The notes: generated by a model from the sequence alone, not told the origin. Counted from the stretch's first letter, positions 42,812 through 52,323 are shown. The stretch is DNA of 64,000 bases from UBA2137 sp050251555 (GCA_050251555.1 JBFWMN010000001.1:41188-105187); one strand, 5' to 3'. Made by a program: numbers and translations.

Positions 42812-43810
42812 TTAAGCGAGCTTGCCTAGGGAGGACAAGACACTTGCGCGTGTTGTCCCGTAAACAAGTGCAAGAATAAGAAGGGGCAGCCCCGCCAGCA
42901 GTAAGACAAAGCTTGTGACATGCGGTGCACCGTTTAAGGAACTGCTCATCGGGTCAAGGAAGGCCCATGCGCCGCCGATTAATACCAGCGCTCCCACGAG
43001 ACCAATGAGAACCGCTTGCCCTGAAAGCTTGAGCATATGGGTGTGAAATTCTTTGAGGATAAAGCCATCTGTCGCCCCCATAATGTGAAGAAGGCTGATG
43101 ACCTCCATATTCAAAAGGATTTTATCTCTAACCAGCATGGAGAGCGTTAAAGCCATCACAAGAAGGAGTGCCACCGCAACAGATGCCGTCAGGAAGCGAA
43201 TGAGAGAAGCGTTGCTCATGGCAGCCGCCAGCCAATTTTCGTGGGCATCAAAGCTGATATCTTTATTTACGGCCTTAATTGTGAAAGCGAGCTTTTCAAG
43301 TGCCAGCTTGTCACGTGTTGCGAGTTTGAGCGTCACAATAGTCGGTAGTGGCACCTCACCCGCATCCAGCCCATCAAGGCTGAGCCATGGGGAGACGCTT
43401 TGTAAAAGGTCTTCGCGGCTGAGGATCGTAAAGCTCTCAATCACATCCTGAGTAGAGAGGGTGGTTTTAAGCCGCTCCATCAATTCGGGTGAGCTGAGAC
43501 TTCCAGGGATTTCAAGGGTGGCGACTTCCTTCAGATGAGATTCCCAGCTTCCGGCAAGAGACGCGAAATAGACAGTCGATGCCGTGACCAGCATCACAAG
43601 GGCGGTCATCAGGGCCAACATCGCAGTAAGGTAACGGTCGGACTGACGGTTTTTAAGCGGTAAAATAGCGCGTGAGGGGCCGCGCTGCGCACGTGGTGAC
43701 GGCAAGCTTTCGGGCAGACGAAATTTCGGCATGCGCTTTTTCTTTTGCGTGCCTTCAGGCGTTTTGGGCTTTTTGGGCGAAGGGGTGGGGATGGACAGAT
43801 TTAAGCTCAT
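42812..43810 (-). CDS. ftsX: Cell division protein FtsX
   Basis: 332 residues. Cytoplasmic Lys/Pro-rich N-terminus, helix 1 (~60-85), periplasmic domain (~86-210) and three more helices in the C-terminal half ('LIRFLTASVAVALLLVMALTL', 'QAVLIGLVGALVLIGG', 'FVLLLAGLPLLILALV'). Forms the FtsEX complex with FtsE and links septal peptidoglycan hydrolysis to constriction. The start overlaps the ftsE stop (ATGA). Confidence 0.93.
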   Translation of the reverse strand: MSLNLSIPTPSPKKPKTPEGTQKKKRMPKFRLPESLPSPRAQRGPSRAILPLKNRQSDRYLTAMLALMTALVMLVTASTVYFASLAGSWESHLKEVATLEIPGSLSSPELMERLKTTLSTQDVIESFTILSREDLLQSVSPWLSLDGLDAGEVPLPTIVTLKLATRDKLALEKLAFTIKAVNKDISFDAHENWLAAAMSNASLIRFLTASVAVALLLVMALTLSMLVRDKILLNMEVISLLHIMGATDGFILKEFHTHMLKLSGQAVLIGLVGALVLIGGAWAFLDPMSSSLNGAPHVTSFVLLLAGLPLLILALVYGTTRASVLSSLGKLA

Positions 43811-44514
43811 GGCAAGGCAATCCCCGCACGTCCCGAGCCGCCTGAACGTGCCCGTTTCAAATGAATGGTACCGTTCTCCAGATGGAGTTGTGGGTGCGGA
43901 AACTCATCGATAATGGCAAGATTATGCGTCGCCATCACAATGGTTGTTCCCATACGGTGCAATTGTTCGAAAAGTTTTAACAGGCGTGAGGAAATATGGT
44001 CGTCCAAATTCCCTGTCGGCTCATCCGCCAGCAGAAGGTGCGGCTGGGAAATTACAGCACGGGCGATTGAGACGCGTTGCTGTTCACCGCCCGAAAGAGT
44101 AAGCGGGTAGAAATCCATGCGGTCACCAAGCCCGACCCAATGCAGCAATTCCTCAACATTATCCTTGATGCTTTTGGCATCAGTGCCGCGTAATCTCAAG
44201 GGGAGCGCAACATTTTCAAAAACGCTCAAATGATTGAGCAGGCGATAATCTTGATAAACAATGCCGATTTTGCGACGCACGGGCACAAGCTCGTTGCGCG
44301 TGGCTGCGGTCAAAGACGTATGTGTGTCAAACATGCGGATTGCACCGCGTGTCGGCTTTTGCATGAGACCCAGTAAACGGATCATTGAGGTTTTCCCCGC
44401 ACCCGATGCACCCGTCAGATAATGAAATGAGCCTTGATGGAGCGTAAAATTCAGATCCGATAAGATTTCAGGGTGAATGCCGTAGCGTAAACCCACATTT
44501 TCAAATTCGATCAT
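43807..44514 (-). CDS. ftsE: Cell division ATP-binding protein FtsE
   Basis: 235 residues. ABC ATPase with Walker A 'GASGAGKTSMIR', Q-loop 'VYQDYRLL', signature 'LSGGEQQRVSIARAV' and Walker B 'LLLADEPTGNLD'. Overlaps both neighbours by four bases, so translation of the three genes is coupled: secreted repeat protein, ftsE, ftsX. Confidence 0.95.
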   Translation of the reverse strand: MIEFENVGLRYGIHPEILSDLNFTLHQGSFHYLTGASGAGKTSMIRLLGLMQKPTRGAIRMFDTHTSLTAATRNELVPVRRKIGIVYQDYRLLNHLSVFENVALPLRLRGTDAKSIKDNVEELLHWVGLGDRMDFYPLTLSGGEQQRVSIARAVISQPHLLLADEPTGNLDDHISSRLLKLFEQLHRMGTTIVMATHNLAIIDEFPHPQLHLENGTIHLKRARSGGSGRAGIALP

Positions 44515-45311
44515 GGGGCGACGTCCTCCCCGTCTTCGGTTACAACCGTATGGCCTTGCAGATGATCAAGAATAGCTTGCAGGGCAGAGGCGCGCATATA
44601 GGCATTATCCACCATATTTGCCGCCTGAATTGCCGATTTGATATCGCCTGCTTTCAAAAAGATGCCGCTGATCGTACGTGCTGATTTATTGCGGTAGGAG
44701 TGCGATGTAATCTGTGAGAGAGCCTTAAAGGCTTGCAACGTATCACCGCGCTCTGCCGCAACTTCGCCGATCTCACCGAAAGCTTTATGCTGAAGCGCGT
44801 CGTTTTTCATGGCAGATGCCGTCTTGAACGCCTCCTCATATAGCCCTGCAAAAGACTGGCTCATGGCGATATAGGTTTCGGCGATATCATGCGAGGGCAG
44901 GTGCGTGATCGTGTCCTTTTTGGCCTTCAACTGTGTAAACAGGCTGTCATAGGCTGCTTTATCCAGCTTGAGGTCCGCCGCGGCCATGCCGATTCCGCGA
45001 ATGGTCATAGCCTTCGTGTCAGGGGTTTCGATCTTGTCGATCAGGGAGAGGGCTTTGTCGAAATAACGATCGGATGCATAGGATTTGGCAAGCTCACGAT
45101 AAGCCGCATCGCGCCAGCTCTTTTCCTTGATTTGTGCTGCGGCTTGCCTGACGGCTTCGGACAGGCATTTCGCATCAGGCTTTTCCATCTCGCCGCATTC
45201 GACCAGCATTTCGGGCGGCGTGACGTCATCCTCGTTTTGCGCAAGCGCATGCGTCAGGGGAGCAGCGCTGCCCATAACAGTCAAAGTGAGGATAATAGCT
45301 GCGAAACGCAT
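44511..45311 (-). CDS. Secreted alpha-helical repeat protein coupled to ftsEX
   Basis: 266 residues. Signal peptide with cleavage after THALA (24). The mature part is almost all helical, with TPR-like hairpins: 'AAYRELAKSYASDRYFDKALSLI' style units at ~70-95, ~100-125, ~140-165, ~175-200 and ~205-245. The stop overlaps the ftsE start (ATGA). I infer a periplasmic partner of FtsX or of its effector hydrolases, because FtsX is known to work through periplasmic coiled-coil proteins (EnvC in E. coli, RipC or PcsB elsewhere). No catalytic motif is seen and the family is not one I can name. Confidence 0.75.
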   Translation of the reverse strand: MRFAAIILTLTVMGSAAPLTHALAQNEDDVTPPEMLVECGEMEKPDAKCLSEAVRQAAAQIKEKSWRDAAYRELAKSYASDRYFDKALSLIDKIETPDTKAMTIRGIGMAAADLKLDKAAYDSLFTQLKAKKDTITHLPSHDIAETYIAMSQSFAGLYEEAFKTASAMKNDALQHKAFGEIGEVAAERGDTLQAFKALSQITSHSYRNKSARTISGIFLKAGDIKSAIQAANMVDNAYMRASALQAILDHLQGHTVVTEDGEDVAP

Positions 45312-45410
45312 GCGGGCGACTTTTCCTAAAACTGATAAACCGATATAGTCTCGTGAGAACTTTTTAAGCCAATCACCTTTTTATACAAGAATACAGGCGG
45401 TTTCCAAGGG

Positions 45411-46232
45411 ATGATTCTGACTTGTCCAGAATGTACGAAGCAATTCAAAGTGCCGAGCGATAAAATCGGCCCTGAAGGCCGTATGGTGCGTTGCCAATCC
45501 TGCAAAACCAAATGGTTTGTGGATGCTCCCGACTTTGCCGATGTGCTGAATGAAACATCTGGTGATGCGGGTAAAGATGTTTCCGCAGCCATTGATTCCT
45601 TCCGTGAGGCCGAAGAAGAAGAGCGATTGCGCGCTGAGGCAGAACGTCGCGCCCGTGAGGAAATGGCGGAAGAGCGCGCCAAGGCCCGTGCTGAAGCACG
45701 TGCCGCACAAGGTCATGTCCCCAAAGAAAGAAAACTTCATGTCGAAGGCACTGATAAAGGACAAAACACGGTCTTGTCTGTATGTGCGGGCATTATCGGT
45801 TTTCTGCTGCTTGTGATGCTGAGTCTGCCTTTTCATCAGGCACTCAGTACGGCCTGGCCTCCTTTGAATTCACTATACAGCGTTATCGGTTTTCCAATGG
45901 AGGTCCCGGGCGAGGGGCTTGTGTTTGACTCGGTTGTCGTGGACCAGGACGGGAAAACAGTGAAACTTGATGGGCGTATTATCAACCTGACACCCAAGCT
46001 TTCCGATATTCCCTCAATTGCTCTTATCTTGCTGCCGACAGAAGATGATGCGCACGCCGAAGTCGAAGACGGGGAGGTAAAGCCCTTAGCTGAGCCTATT
46101 CACTTCACGCTTCCGGAAAAAGAGATTAATGGGGAAAGTGAATTGACCTTTACACATGTCGAGCCTTTGCCCAAAGATTGGGCCCAAAAAGACTTTCAGG
46201 TTAAACTTGAATTTCTTCCTGTAATAGACTAA
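45411..46232 (+). CDS. MJ0042-type zinc-ribbon membrane protein
   Basis: 273 residues. N-terminal zinc ribbon of the MJ0042 family: 'LTCPECTKQF' and 'RMVRCQSCKTKWF'. A charged Glu/Arg/Ala-rich helix (~60-105, coiled-coil-like), a membrane helix (~117-137) and a beta-rich extracytoplasmic domain (~150-273, DUF3426-like) follow. Function unknown. Divergent from the ftsEX operon; AAGGG stands very close to the ATG. Confidence 0.82.
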   Translation: MILTCPECTKQFKVPSDKIGPEGRMVRCQSCKTKWFVDAPDFADVLNETSGDAGKDVSAAIDSFREAEEEERLRAEAERRAREEMAEERAKARAEARAAQGHVPKERKLHVEGTDKGQNTVLSVCAGIIGFLLLVMLSLPFHQALSTAWPPLNSLYSVIGFPMEVPGEGLVFDSVVVDQDGKTVKLDGRIINLTPKLSDIPSIALILLPTEDDAHAEVEDGEVKPLAEPIHFTLPEKEINGESELTFTHVEPLPKDWAQKDFQVKLEFLPVID

Positions 46233-46244
46233 TTATAAAGCAAA

Positions 46245-48743
46245 TTACCATTGTCTTAGAAGGCGTTTATAATAGTCGCGCTCGATCAACGGGCGTTCCT
46301 GCTGGCGAGCGCGTTCCCGTAAAAGCTTCATGATTTCTTCAATGGGTTTCTCACCATTCTTGTCGGGAACTTTAACATCCGAATAATCGCTGATCGGCCC
46401 TTTGCCGTTACGGCCAAAGGGATCGGGCTGGGGTTGCCCACCTTTAAAGCCGAAGGGAAGCCCTCCTGATTTGGCAAGCTGCTGCTGGAATTTCTTGGCC
46501 AGAGAATCCTGTGCACCCTTTAACTGGTCTAAGGCGTGTTGCATATGTTTTGAGGCGGGTTCGGGATTATTGCCCAAAAGCTCCTGCACGGCAGCCCCCA
46601 TAGCGGCATTGGCTTTGGCAAGCGGGTTCGTGTCCATTCCCAATTGCTGCATCAAGGTTTCCATTTGGGCAATTTGCTTTTGCAGCCCGCTTTGTTTGTC
46701 AGCGATATTGCTGCAATTCGGGTCGTATTTGCCTTCCTCGACATGCTGGCCCGCTTTTTTCAGCGTCTCTTTGAGAATGTCTTCCTGATCCGAAATCATA
46801 TCCTGCATATTGCCCAGAGCTTGCGCTGTCTCACGCATCTCGGGGCTCATCGATTGGGCCATAGAGGGGTTCAAGCTTTTCAGCATGTTTTCCATCTGGG
46901 CAAACATTTGTTCGACTTTCTCCATATTGCCGTCCAGCATTTCTTGCTCGATTTGCGCCAGAAAATCATCCATGGCACCGGGGTCAATCATTTGACCTGC
47001 CATTTCAGGATCAATGGTCGGCAGCGGTTCGCCTCGGGCCAGACGGTCTTGCGCTTCCTTCATGTAATCCTGCCAGAATTTCTGTAAGGCTTCGCGTAGT
47101 TTGGATAAAGCCTCCATTTTGCTTTCTTTGGTGCTGTTCGGGTCATGCAGCTTTTCCATGAAACCTTCACGTGCCTTGGCGACTTCCTGCGAGGAGCGAT
47201 AGAGGTGGCCTTGTTCGCGCTCCATTGCAATATCCCAAAGCATACCGACGACGCTTAAGGTGGCCTCATCATCCGCTTCCATATGGAGGCGATGCCCCGC
47301 AATGGTAAGAGCCAGAAAGATGGTTTTGTCGCCATCATAACGGTGCAACTCGTTCCTGAGGAAGAACAAGCTGTCACCAAGGGCGCGGCGCTGATAATCC
47401 TTTGAAAAGGCCAGCTCTTTGCGAATCTGAATAATGTCTTTGGCAAAGGGGTCGTGGAATTTTCGCTCGGGCAGGGTGAGGGGGATCGGATCGCTTTGCC
47501 CGATATGGCCTGCCGCATCTGTTACCAGAAAGCGCAGCTCAACTCTGTTTCCTGCCCAAATATGGCCTGTGAGATCAAAACGCTCGGAAATCTCTTTGGG
47601 CTCCCCTTTATTGAGCGGAAGCGCCAAAAGCCGCTCCTCGGAGGCGGGTTTGCCGATAGGCACTGGGAAGGTGTCGGGAGGCAAAGACATGCGTACTTTG
47701 ATGCGCATGATGCCGTAATCATCTTCAACCTTAAGCGGGAAGGTCAGCGCGCCATCCATATCTTTTGACGGCTCACCGTTTAAGGCAACTTTCGGTGCCT
47801 CATCAGGCAGGAGTGTGACGGGAACACGCAAGCGCGAAAACCCATGTTGGATAATCTTGAGTGGCTCTTTCGTAACGGTGCCCGTCAAAGTGGTTTCCAG
47901 CCCGTAAACATCATCATCCAGCTTTTTAAAAGGGGTTTTGATATCCTGCCATTTTAAGTCGGGTTTACCGAAATGTGTTTTCAAAAGAAAGCGGGCTTTT
48001 GTCCCTTCGGGCAATTCCAGGAGCTTTGTACTCAACTCTCTTTTTGTGAATGTCTTTTGTTCAAGCCGCGTATATTCAGGCGGGATGAAGGTGATACTCA
48101 GAGCGCTGTCTTGCGATTGTTTCGCGCTCTCTCGGAACGGTACGAAGGTCTCGCCTAAACGTACAGACCAGTCTTTTCCTGCCATCACGAAACCGATCAG
48201 CAGCAAGAGCGCGGCAAATACGCCGATGGCAAACGGGTCTTTTGGGGAAAAGGAAAAGCGTGGAGGTCTAACTTTAAGGCGATGACGCAAAATGTCTTTT
48301 AAGCGCCAGATATGAAGACGCCACAGGGCCTGTCTTTCATAATCACCGGCTTCGACCAAGTGGTCTTCGACACCGCTTAAGGGCGTGTGGCGTAATTTAC
48401 TGTCAGCTTCAAGGCGCGCATCAATTTCTTTTTTGTCGGGTATTTGAAAGGTTTGAAGGCCGCGCACAAAGGTGAGAGCAAAGCCAATGAGCCCTATAAT
48501 GGCAAAGACTGTCCGCCCGGCAGTGCCCATTGCTTGGGGGAGGCCCGTCATGGCAAGCCCGCCCATCACAGCAATGACGATGAAGCAGGCAAAGAAACAT
48601 GCGCCGATTTCTTCGGCCCATAGGATCAAAGCGGCTTTACCGCGCTTGGAAGCTAAGAAATGCGCAAATTCATGCCCGAAAGGCGTTTTTTTTGCGCTTT
48701 GGGGTGGTGGTGTTTCAATATTCGGGTCGTCTGGAGTGCTCAA
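46245..48743 (-). CDS. DUF4175 / TIGR02302-family membrane protein
   Basis: 832 residues. Three membrane helices near the N-terminus (~43-65, ~70-95, ~170-190), a beta-rich extracytoplasmic part (~200-430) and a long helical, Met/Gln-rich C-terminal part (~560-780) with repeated 'QMDxx' heptad-like segments. It matches the alphaproteobacterial TIGR02302 layout; function unknown. The start is TTG, overlapping the TGA of the lipoprotein gene (TTGA); no ATG or GTG fits before the first helix. Confidence 0.85.
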   Translation of the reverse strand: MSTPDDPNIETPPPQSAKKTPFGHEFAHFLASKRGKAALILWAEEIGACFFACFIVIAVMGGLAMTGLPQAMGTAGRTVFAIIGLIGFALTFVRGLQTFQIPDKKEIDARLEADSKLRHTPLSGVEDHLVEAGDYERQALWRLHIWRLKDILRHRLKVRPPRFSFSPKDPFAIGVFAALLLLIGFVMAGKDWSVRLGETFVPFRESAKQSQDSALSITFIPPEYTRLEQKTFTKRELSTKLLELPEGTKARFLLKTHFGKPDLKWQDIKTPFKKLDDDVYGLETTLTGTVTKEPLKIIQHGFSRLRVPVTLLPDEAPKVALNGEPSKDMDGALTFPLKVEDDYGIMRIKVRMSLPPDTFPVPIGKPASEERLLALPLNKGEPKEISERFDLTGHIWAGNRVELRFLVTDAAGHIGQSDPIPLTLPERKFHDPFAKDIIQIRKELAFSKDYQRRALGDSLFFLRNELHRYDGDKTIFLALTIAGHRLHMEADDEATLSVVGMLWDIAMEREQGHLYRSSQEVAKAREGFMEKLHDPNSTKESKMEALSKLREALQKFWQDYMKEAQDRLARGEPLPTIDPEMAGQMIDPGAMDDFLAQIEQEMLDGNMEKVEQMFAQMENMLKSLNPSMAQSMSPEMRETAQALGNMQDMISDQEDILKETLKKAGQHVEEGKYDPNCSNIADKQSGLQKQIAQMETLMQQLGMDTNPLAKANAAMGAAVQELLGNNPEPASKHMQHALDQLKGAQDSLAKKFQQQLAKSGGLPFGFKGGQPQPDPFGRNGKGPISDYSDVKVPDKNGEKPIEEIMKLLRERARQQERPLIERDYYKRLLRQW

Positions 48744-48886
48744 TGGGCCGGATCCGTGTTCGGATTAGGATAGATTTCCGGGAACGTATCTTTTTTCACG
48801 CCTTCGGGCGCGTCCACTTCCTTCGGTTTGATGCCGCAGCCGCTAAGTAAAACTGTCATAAGAATAAGAAGAGTGCAAAAACGCAT
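48740..48886 (-). CDS. lptM: Short lipoprotein, LptM-like
   Basis: 48 residues, too short for most gene finders. Signal sequence with lipobox LLSGC (Cys17), then a short Pro-rich tail 'TFPEIYPNPNTDPAH'. LptM (YifL) lipoproteins aid disulfide maturation of LptD and have the same 'lipobox then short Pro/Tyr tail' shape. In many alphaproteobacteria the order is argH, lptM, lysA, DUF4175; here lptM abuts DUF4175 directly and lysA and argH are absent. Confidence 0.65.
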   Translation of the reverse strand: MRFCTLLILMTVLLSGCGIKPKEVDAPEGVKKDTFPEIYPNPNTDPAH

Positions 48887-49027
48887 AGTGTGCTTTCCGA
48901 TACCGTGCTATGAAAAAATTAACTGCTTATACTGCATCATAAAAGAGATGGTCGGGGGAGGCCAGTCATCTTTCCCCCAAAATTCTGTCAATCTTGCCCT
49001 GAAAACAGATAGTTTTTGACACCGCGC

Positions 49028-50356
49028 ATGTCCAACACCACTCAAAACGCCGATAAGAACGAGGTTTTTACCCAAGCTCAACTGGATGGGCTGGCGGCGC
49101 TTCATCAGCGATTCTTGCAAGGACGACTGGGCGGCAAGCGTGCCGTATTGCGCCATGTAGACCTGACTGGTTTGTCTTTGGCAGGAAAAGATATGCGTCA
49201 GGCCGATTTCACATCCGTCATTATGCGGACGATGGATTTGACGGGAACGTCTTTTCAGGAAGGGACGCTGTATTCATGTGATCTGAGCTATGCCACGTTG
49301 AACCGCGCCTCCTTTCTAAGGGCCGATCTTAGAGGCTCACGCATTGAAGGTGCAGATTTACAACGTACGGATTTGAAAGATGCGGATTTGCGCGAAGGTG
49401 GCGTTATGGACGCCTCCGGGAATGGCGGCATTTCCACGGTGAATTTCAGAGGCGCAAATCTGACGGGCGCGCGTCTTTCAGGATGTCTGGCAAACCGAGC
49501 CGACTTTTCCGATGCGATTTTGGCTAAAGCCCATCTTGGACATGCCGATTTTCGCGGTGCCGTTATGGAAGGGGCTGATCTGACGGGTGCGGAAATTGAG
49601 GGCATTCAGCTTTCGGGAGCCAAACTCAATCACGCGATTCTGACGGGCGTTGATCTCAGTCATATTCGCGATCGTGAGATGGGTGTGGATTTAACACGCG
49701 CCATTACCTCCGAAAACGTGGGACGCTCAATTGTCGATCTTGATGAACCTCTTGTAAAAATGATCGACCGACACCGTTTGTGGCTTTCCACTGCGGGACT
49801 GGAAGGAGCGCGTCTTGATATTACGGATATCGATATGCGAGAGCTGGGCACATTAAAGCAACAAAAGCTGGCTGCCTTACGCGGCAATAACAGTAATTTC
49901 TTTGGTATGAATCTCTATAAGATTGAGTTGCAAAGTTCGATCCTTCACGAAGCGGATTTTCGACGTTGCGATCTTGAGGAAGCGGATTTTCGCGGGTCTG
50001 ATTTGCAGGATGCCCGTTTTAATCATGCAAATCTTAAGGGCGCGAATTTCGGGACACTGATGTTTTCTGCCGAAAGCACGCAAAAATTTGCGGCGTGTAA
50101 CTTAAACGGGGCTGTGTTCCGCTATGCCGATCTGAAAGGCAGTCGTTTCAAGAATGCACAGCTACATGATGCGGATTTTTCCTATTGTGACTTGCGTAAT
50201 GCCGATTTCACAGGCGCGGATCTGCGCGGAGCGATCTTTGATAAGGCCAACACCGAAGGGGCCATCTTTACGGGGGCCAAACGCGAGGGCACAGAAAAGG
50301 GCCGCGCATTCTCATTGGCGGCCCTCAAAGCTCTGGATAGCGGAGACGAGGCGTAA
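49028..50356 (+). CDS. Pentapeptide-repeat protein
   Basis: 442 residues from ATG 49028; a TTG four codons earlier is possible. Runs of A(D/N)LXX repeats occur in two blocks, ~55-215 and ~295-425, forming right-handed beta-helices. A non-repeat region between them (~220-290, 'DEPLVKMIDRHRLWLSTAGLEGARLDI') may be a hinge or separate binding surface. No signal peptide. Some family members mimic DNA and protect gyrase, but most have no known role. Ends 3 nt from the etfA stop on the other strand. Confidence 0.88.
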   Translation: MSNTTQNADKNEVFTQAQLDGLAALHQRFLQGRLGGKRAVLRHVDLTGLSLAGKDMRQADFTSVIMRTMDLTGTSFQEGTLYSCDLSYATLNRASFLRADLRGSRIEGADLQRTDLKDADLREGGVMDASGNGGISTVNFRGANLTGARLSGCLANRADFSDAILAKAHLGHADFRGAVMEGADLTGAEIEGIQLSGAKLNHAILTGVDLSHIRDREMGVDLTRAITSENVGRSIVDLDEPLVKMIDRHRLWLSTAGLEGARLDITDIDMRELGTLKQQKLAALRGNNSNFFGMNLYKIELQSSILHEADFRRCDLEEADFRGSDLQDARFNHANLKGANFGTLMFSAESTQKFAACNLNGAVFRYADLKGSRFKNAQLHDADFSYCDLRNADFTGADLRGAIFDKANTEGAIFTGAKREGTEKGRAFSLAALKALDSGDEA

Positions 50357-50359
50357 AGT

Positions 50360-51289
50360 TTAAAGCTTGTCCGTTAATTCAGGGACTGCGTCAAACAGGT
50401 CGGCAACAAGGCCGTAGTCAGCCACCTGAAAGATCGGGGCTTCCTCATCCTTGTTAATCGCCACAATCACCTTGGAATCCTTCATGCCTGCCAAGTGCTG
50501 GATCGCACCTGAAATGCCTACGGCAATATACAATTGTGGGGCAACGACCTTACCGGTCTGCCCAACCTGATAGTCATTGGGCACGTAGCCGGAATCAACG
50601 GCAGCACGTGATGCACCGACCGCAGCGCCCAGCTTATCAGCCAGCTTCTCGATAATCGCAAAATTCTCCGAGGAGCCGACGCCGCGTCCGCCTGACACGA
50701 TAATCTTGGCGGAGGTGAGTTCGGGGCGCTCGGATTTGGATTCCTCTAATTTCACGAATTTACTTGAGGCGGAAGAGGATCCTGTTTGTCCTTTTTCAAC
50801 CGATGCCGAACCTCCCGTTGCGGCAACAGCATCAAAACCTGTCGAGCGGACGGTAATGACATTGACCTTTTGCGCGCTCTCAACTGTCGCAATGGCCTGT
50901 CCGCCATAAACGGGACGCTTGAACGATGTTGCCGAGAGCACATCAATAATGTCGGAGATTTGCTGCACGTCCAGCTTGGCAGCGACGCGGGGCAGGATAT
51001 TCTTTCCGTATGTTGTGGCTGGGGCCAGAATATGGCTGTGGCCTTCGGCGTTGGCTAAAACGCATGCGGCAAGCGGCTCTGCCATATCGTGAGCAAGACT
51101 TGCATCGTCGCAATGCAGGACGTTTTTGACACCTGCAATTTGTGCAGCTTCCTTAGCAGCGGCTTCGCAGCCTGATCCGGCAACAAGGACGGTAATATCG
51201 CCACCGATTTTGCTGGCGGCGGCAACTGTATTCAAAGTTGCGGGCTTGATTGATTTGCCGTCATGTTCGGCGAGGAGGAGAATGGACAT
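50360..51289 (-). CDS. etfA: Electron transfer flavoprotein subunit alpha
   Basis: 309 residues. C-terminal FAD-binding domain 'GGRGVGSSENFAIIEKLAD', 'VGQTGKVVAPQLYIAVGISG', 'QHLAGMKDSKVIVAINKDEEAPIF'. With EtfB it carries electrons from acyl-CoA dehydrogenases to ubiquinone through ETF-QO. Follows etfB by 24 nt. GGAG stands before the ATG. Confidence 0.97.
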   Translation of the reverse strand: MSILLLAEHDGKSIKPATLNTVAAASKIGGDITVLVAGSGCEAAAKEAAQIAGVKNVLHCDDASLAHDMAEPLAACVLANAEGHSHILAPATTYGKNILPRVAAKLDVQQISDIIDVLSATSFKRPVYGGQAIATVESAQKVNVITVRSTGFDAVAATGGSASVEKGQTGSSSASSKFVKLEESKSERPELTSAKIIVSGGRGVGSSENFAIIEKLADKLGAAVGASRAAVDSGYVPNDYQVGQTGKVVAPQLYIAVGISGAIQHLAGMKDSKVIVAINKDEEAPIFQVADYGLVADLFDAVPELTDKL

Positions 51290-51313
51290 TTCTTTTTAAG
51301 CTCCCTTTATATC

Positions 51314-52078
51314 TTAAATGACTTTGGCTTCGTTTTTGAGCTTGTCGACGAGGCCTGCAACATCAGGAACGATGACACCACCCGAGCGCTTCGGCGGCTC
51401 TTCCACCGAAGTCACTTTAAGATGCGGTGTAAAATCCACGCCCAGTTCGGCAGGCTCAATCACATCAAGCTGCTTTTTCTTCGCCTTCATAATATTGGGA
51501 AGCGAGGCGTAACGTGGTTCATTCAAGCGCAAATCGGTTGTGATAATCGCAGGCAGTGCGATTTCAATGGTTTCCAAACCGCCGTCAATTTCGCGGGTGA
51601 CAACGGCTTTGTCTCCCGAAAGCTCAACTTTTGATGCGAATGTGGCTTGCGGCCAATCCAGAAGCGCGGCAAGCATTTGCCCTGTCTGGTTGGAATCGTC
51701 ATCAATGGATTGCTTGCCCATGATAATCAGATTGGGCTGTTCCTTATCAACCAACGCTTTCAGTGTTTTGGCAACAGCAAGAGGCTCAACGCCGCCAAGA
51801 TCGGTCGCGGCATCGGTTTTGACAAGAATGCCGCGTTCGGCACCAATAGCCATGGCAGTCCGCAATGTTTCTTGCGCTTTGTCAGGGCCGATTGTCACGG
51901 CGACAATTTCCTTCACCTTGCCACCTTCCATCAGGCGTGTGGCTTCTTCGACGGCAATTTCATCGAACGGGTTCATGGACATTTTGACGTTGGCAAGCTC
52001 AACGCCGGTTTTATCGGATTTGACGCGGACTTTGACGTTGTAATCGACGACGCGTTTGACGGGTACGAGGACTTTCAT
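51314..52078 (-). CDS. etfB: Electron transfer flavoprotein subunit beta
   Basis: 254 residues. 'MKVLVPVKRVVDYNVKVRV', 'MSMNPFDEIAVEEA', 'GKQSIDDDSNQTGQMLAALL' (the AMP-binding and dehydrogenase-recognition region) and a C-terminal arm ending 'GLVDKLKNEAKVI'. It forms the ETF heterodimer with EtfA. Confidence 0.97.
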   Translation of the reverse strand: MKVLVPVKRVVDYNVKVRVKSDKTGVELANVKMSMNPFDEIAVEEATRLMEGGKVKEIVAVTIGPDKAQETLRTAMAIGAERGILVKTDAATDLGGVEPLAVAKTLKALVDKEQPNLIIMGKQSIDDDSNQTGQMLAALLDWPQATFASKVELSGDKAVVTREIDGGLETIEIALPAIITTDLRLNEPRYASLPNIMKAKKKQLDVIEPAELGVDFTPHLKVTSVEEPPKRSGGVIVPDVAGLVDKLKNEAKVI

Positions 52079-52122
52079 GGGAGTTTTATCTCATCCTTGT
52101 TTTAAAGTTTAAAAATGGGTTT

Positions 52123-52323
52123 TTAAGATCCCTGATGCAGGAAGACAGCCAAAGCAAAAAAGGCTAGGGCAATGCCTTGCATCCAGACGCGGGCCTGCAT
52201 GAATTTGTTGCCGTATTTGCGGTTGGTCTCACCCCCGATTGCCATAACGATCAGTCCACCAAACAGGGCGACGACAGTTAGGATCATGGCAAGAATCATC
52301 AGGAAAAAAACAAGTGTATTCAT
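52123..52323 (-). CDS. Small HIG1-domain/twin-transmembrane protein
   Basis: 66 residues with two membrane helices (~3-29 and ~45-62) joined by a short polar loop containing 'GGETNRKYGNKFMQARVW', the HIG1-domain signature. HIG1 proteins bind respiratory supercomplexes in mitochondria. It lies 44 nt upstream of etfB on the same strand, a usual alphaproteobacterial pairing, and is likely cotranscribed. Confidence 0.88.
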   Translation of the reverse strand: MNTLVFFLMILAMILTVVALFGGLIVMAIGGETNRKYGNKFMQARVWMQGIALAFFALAVFLHQGS

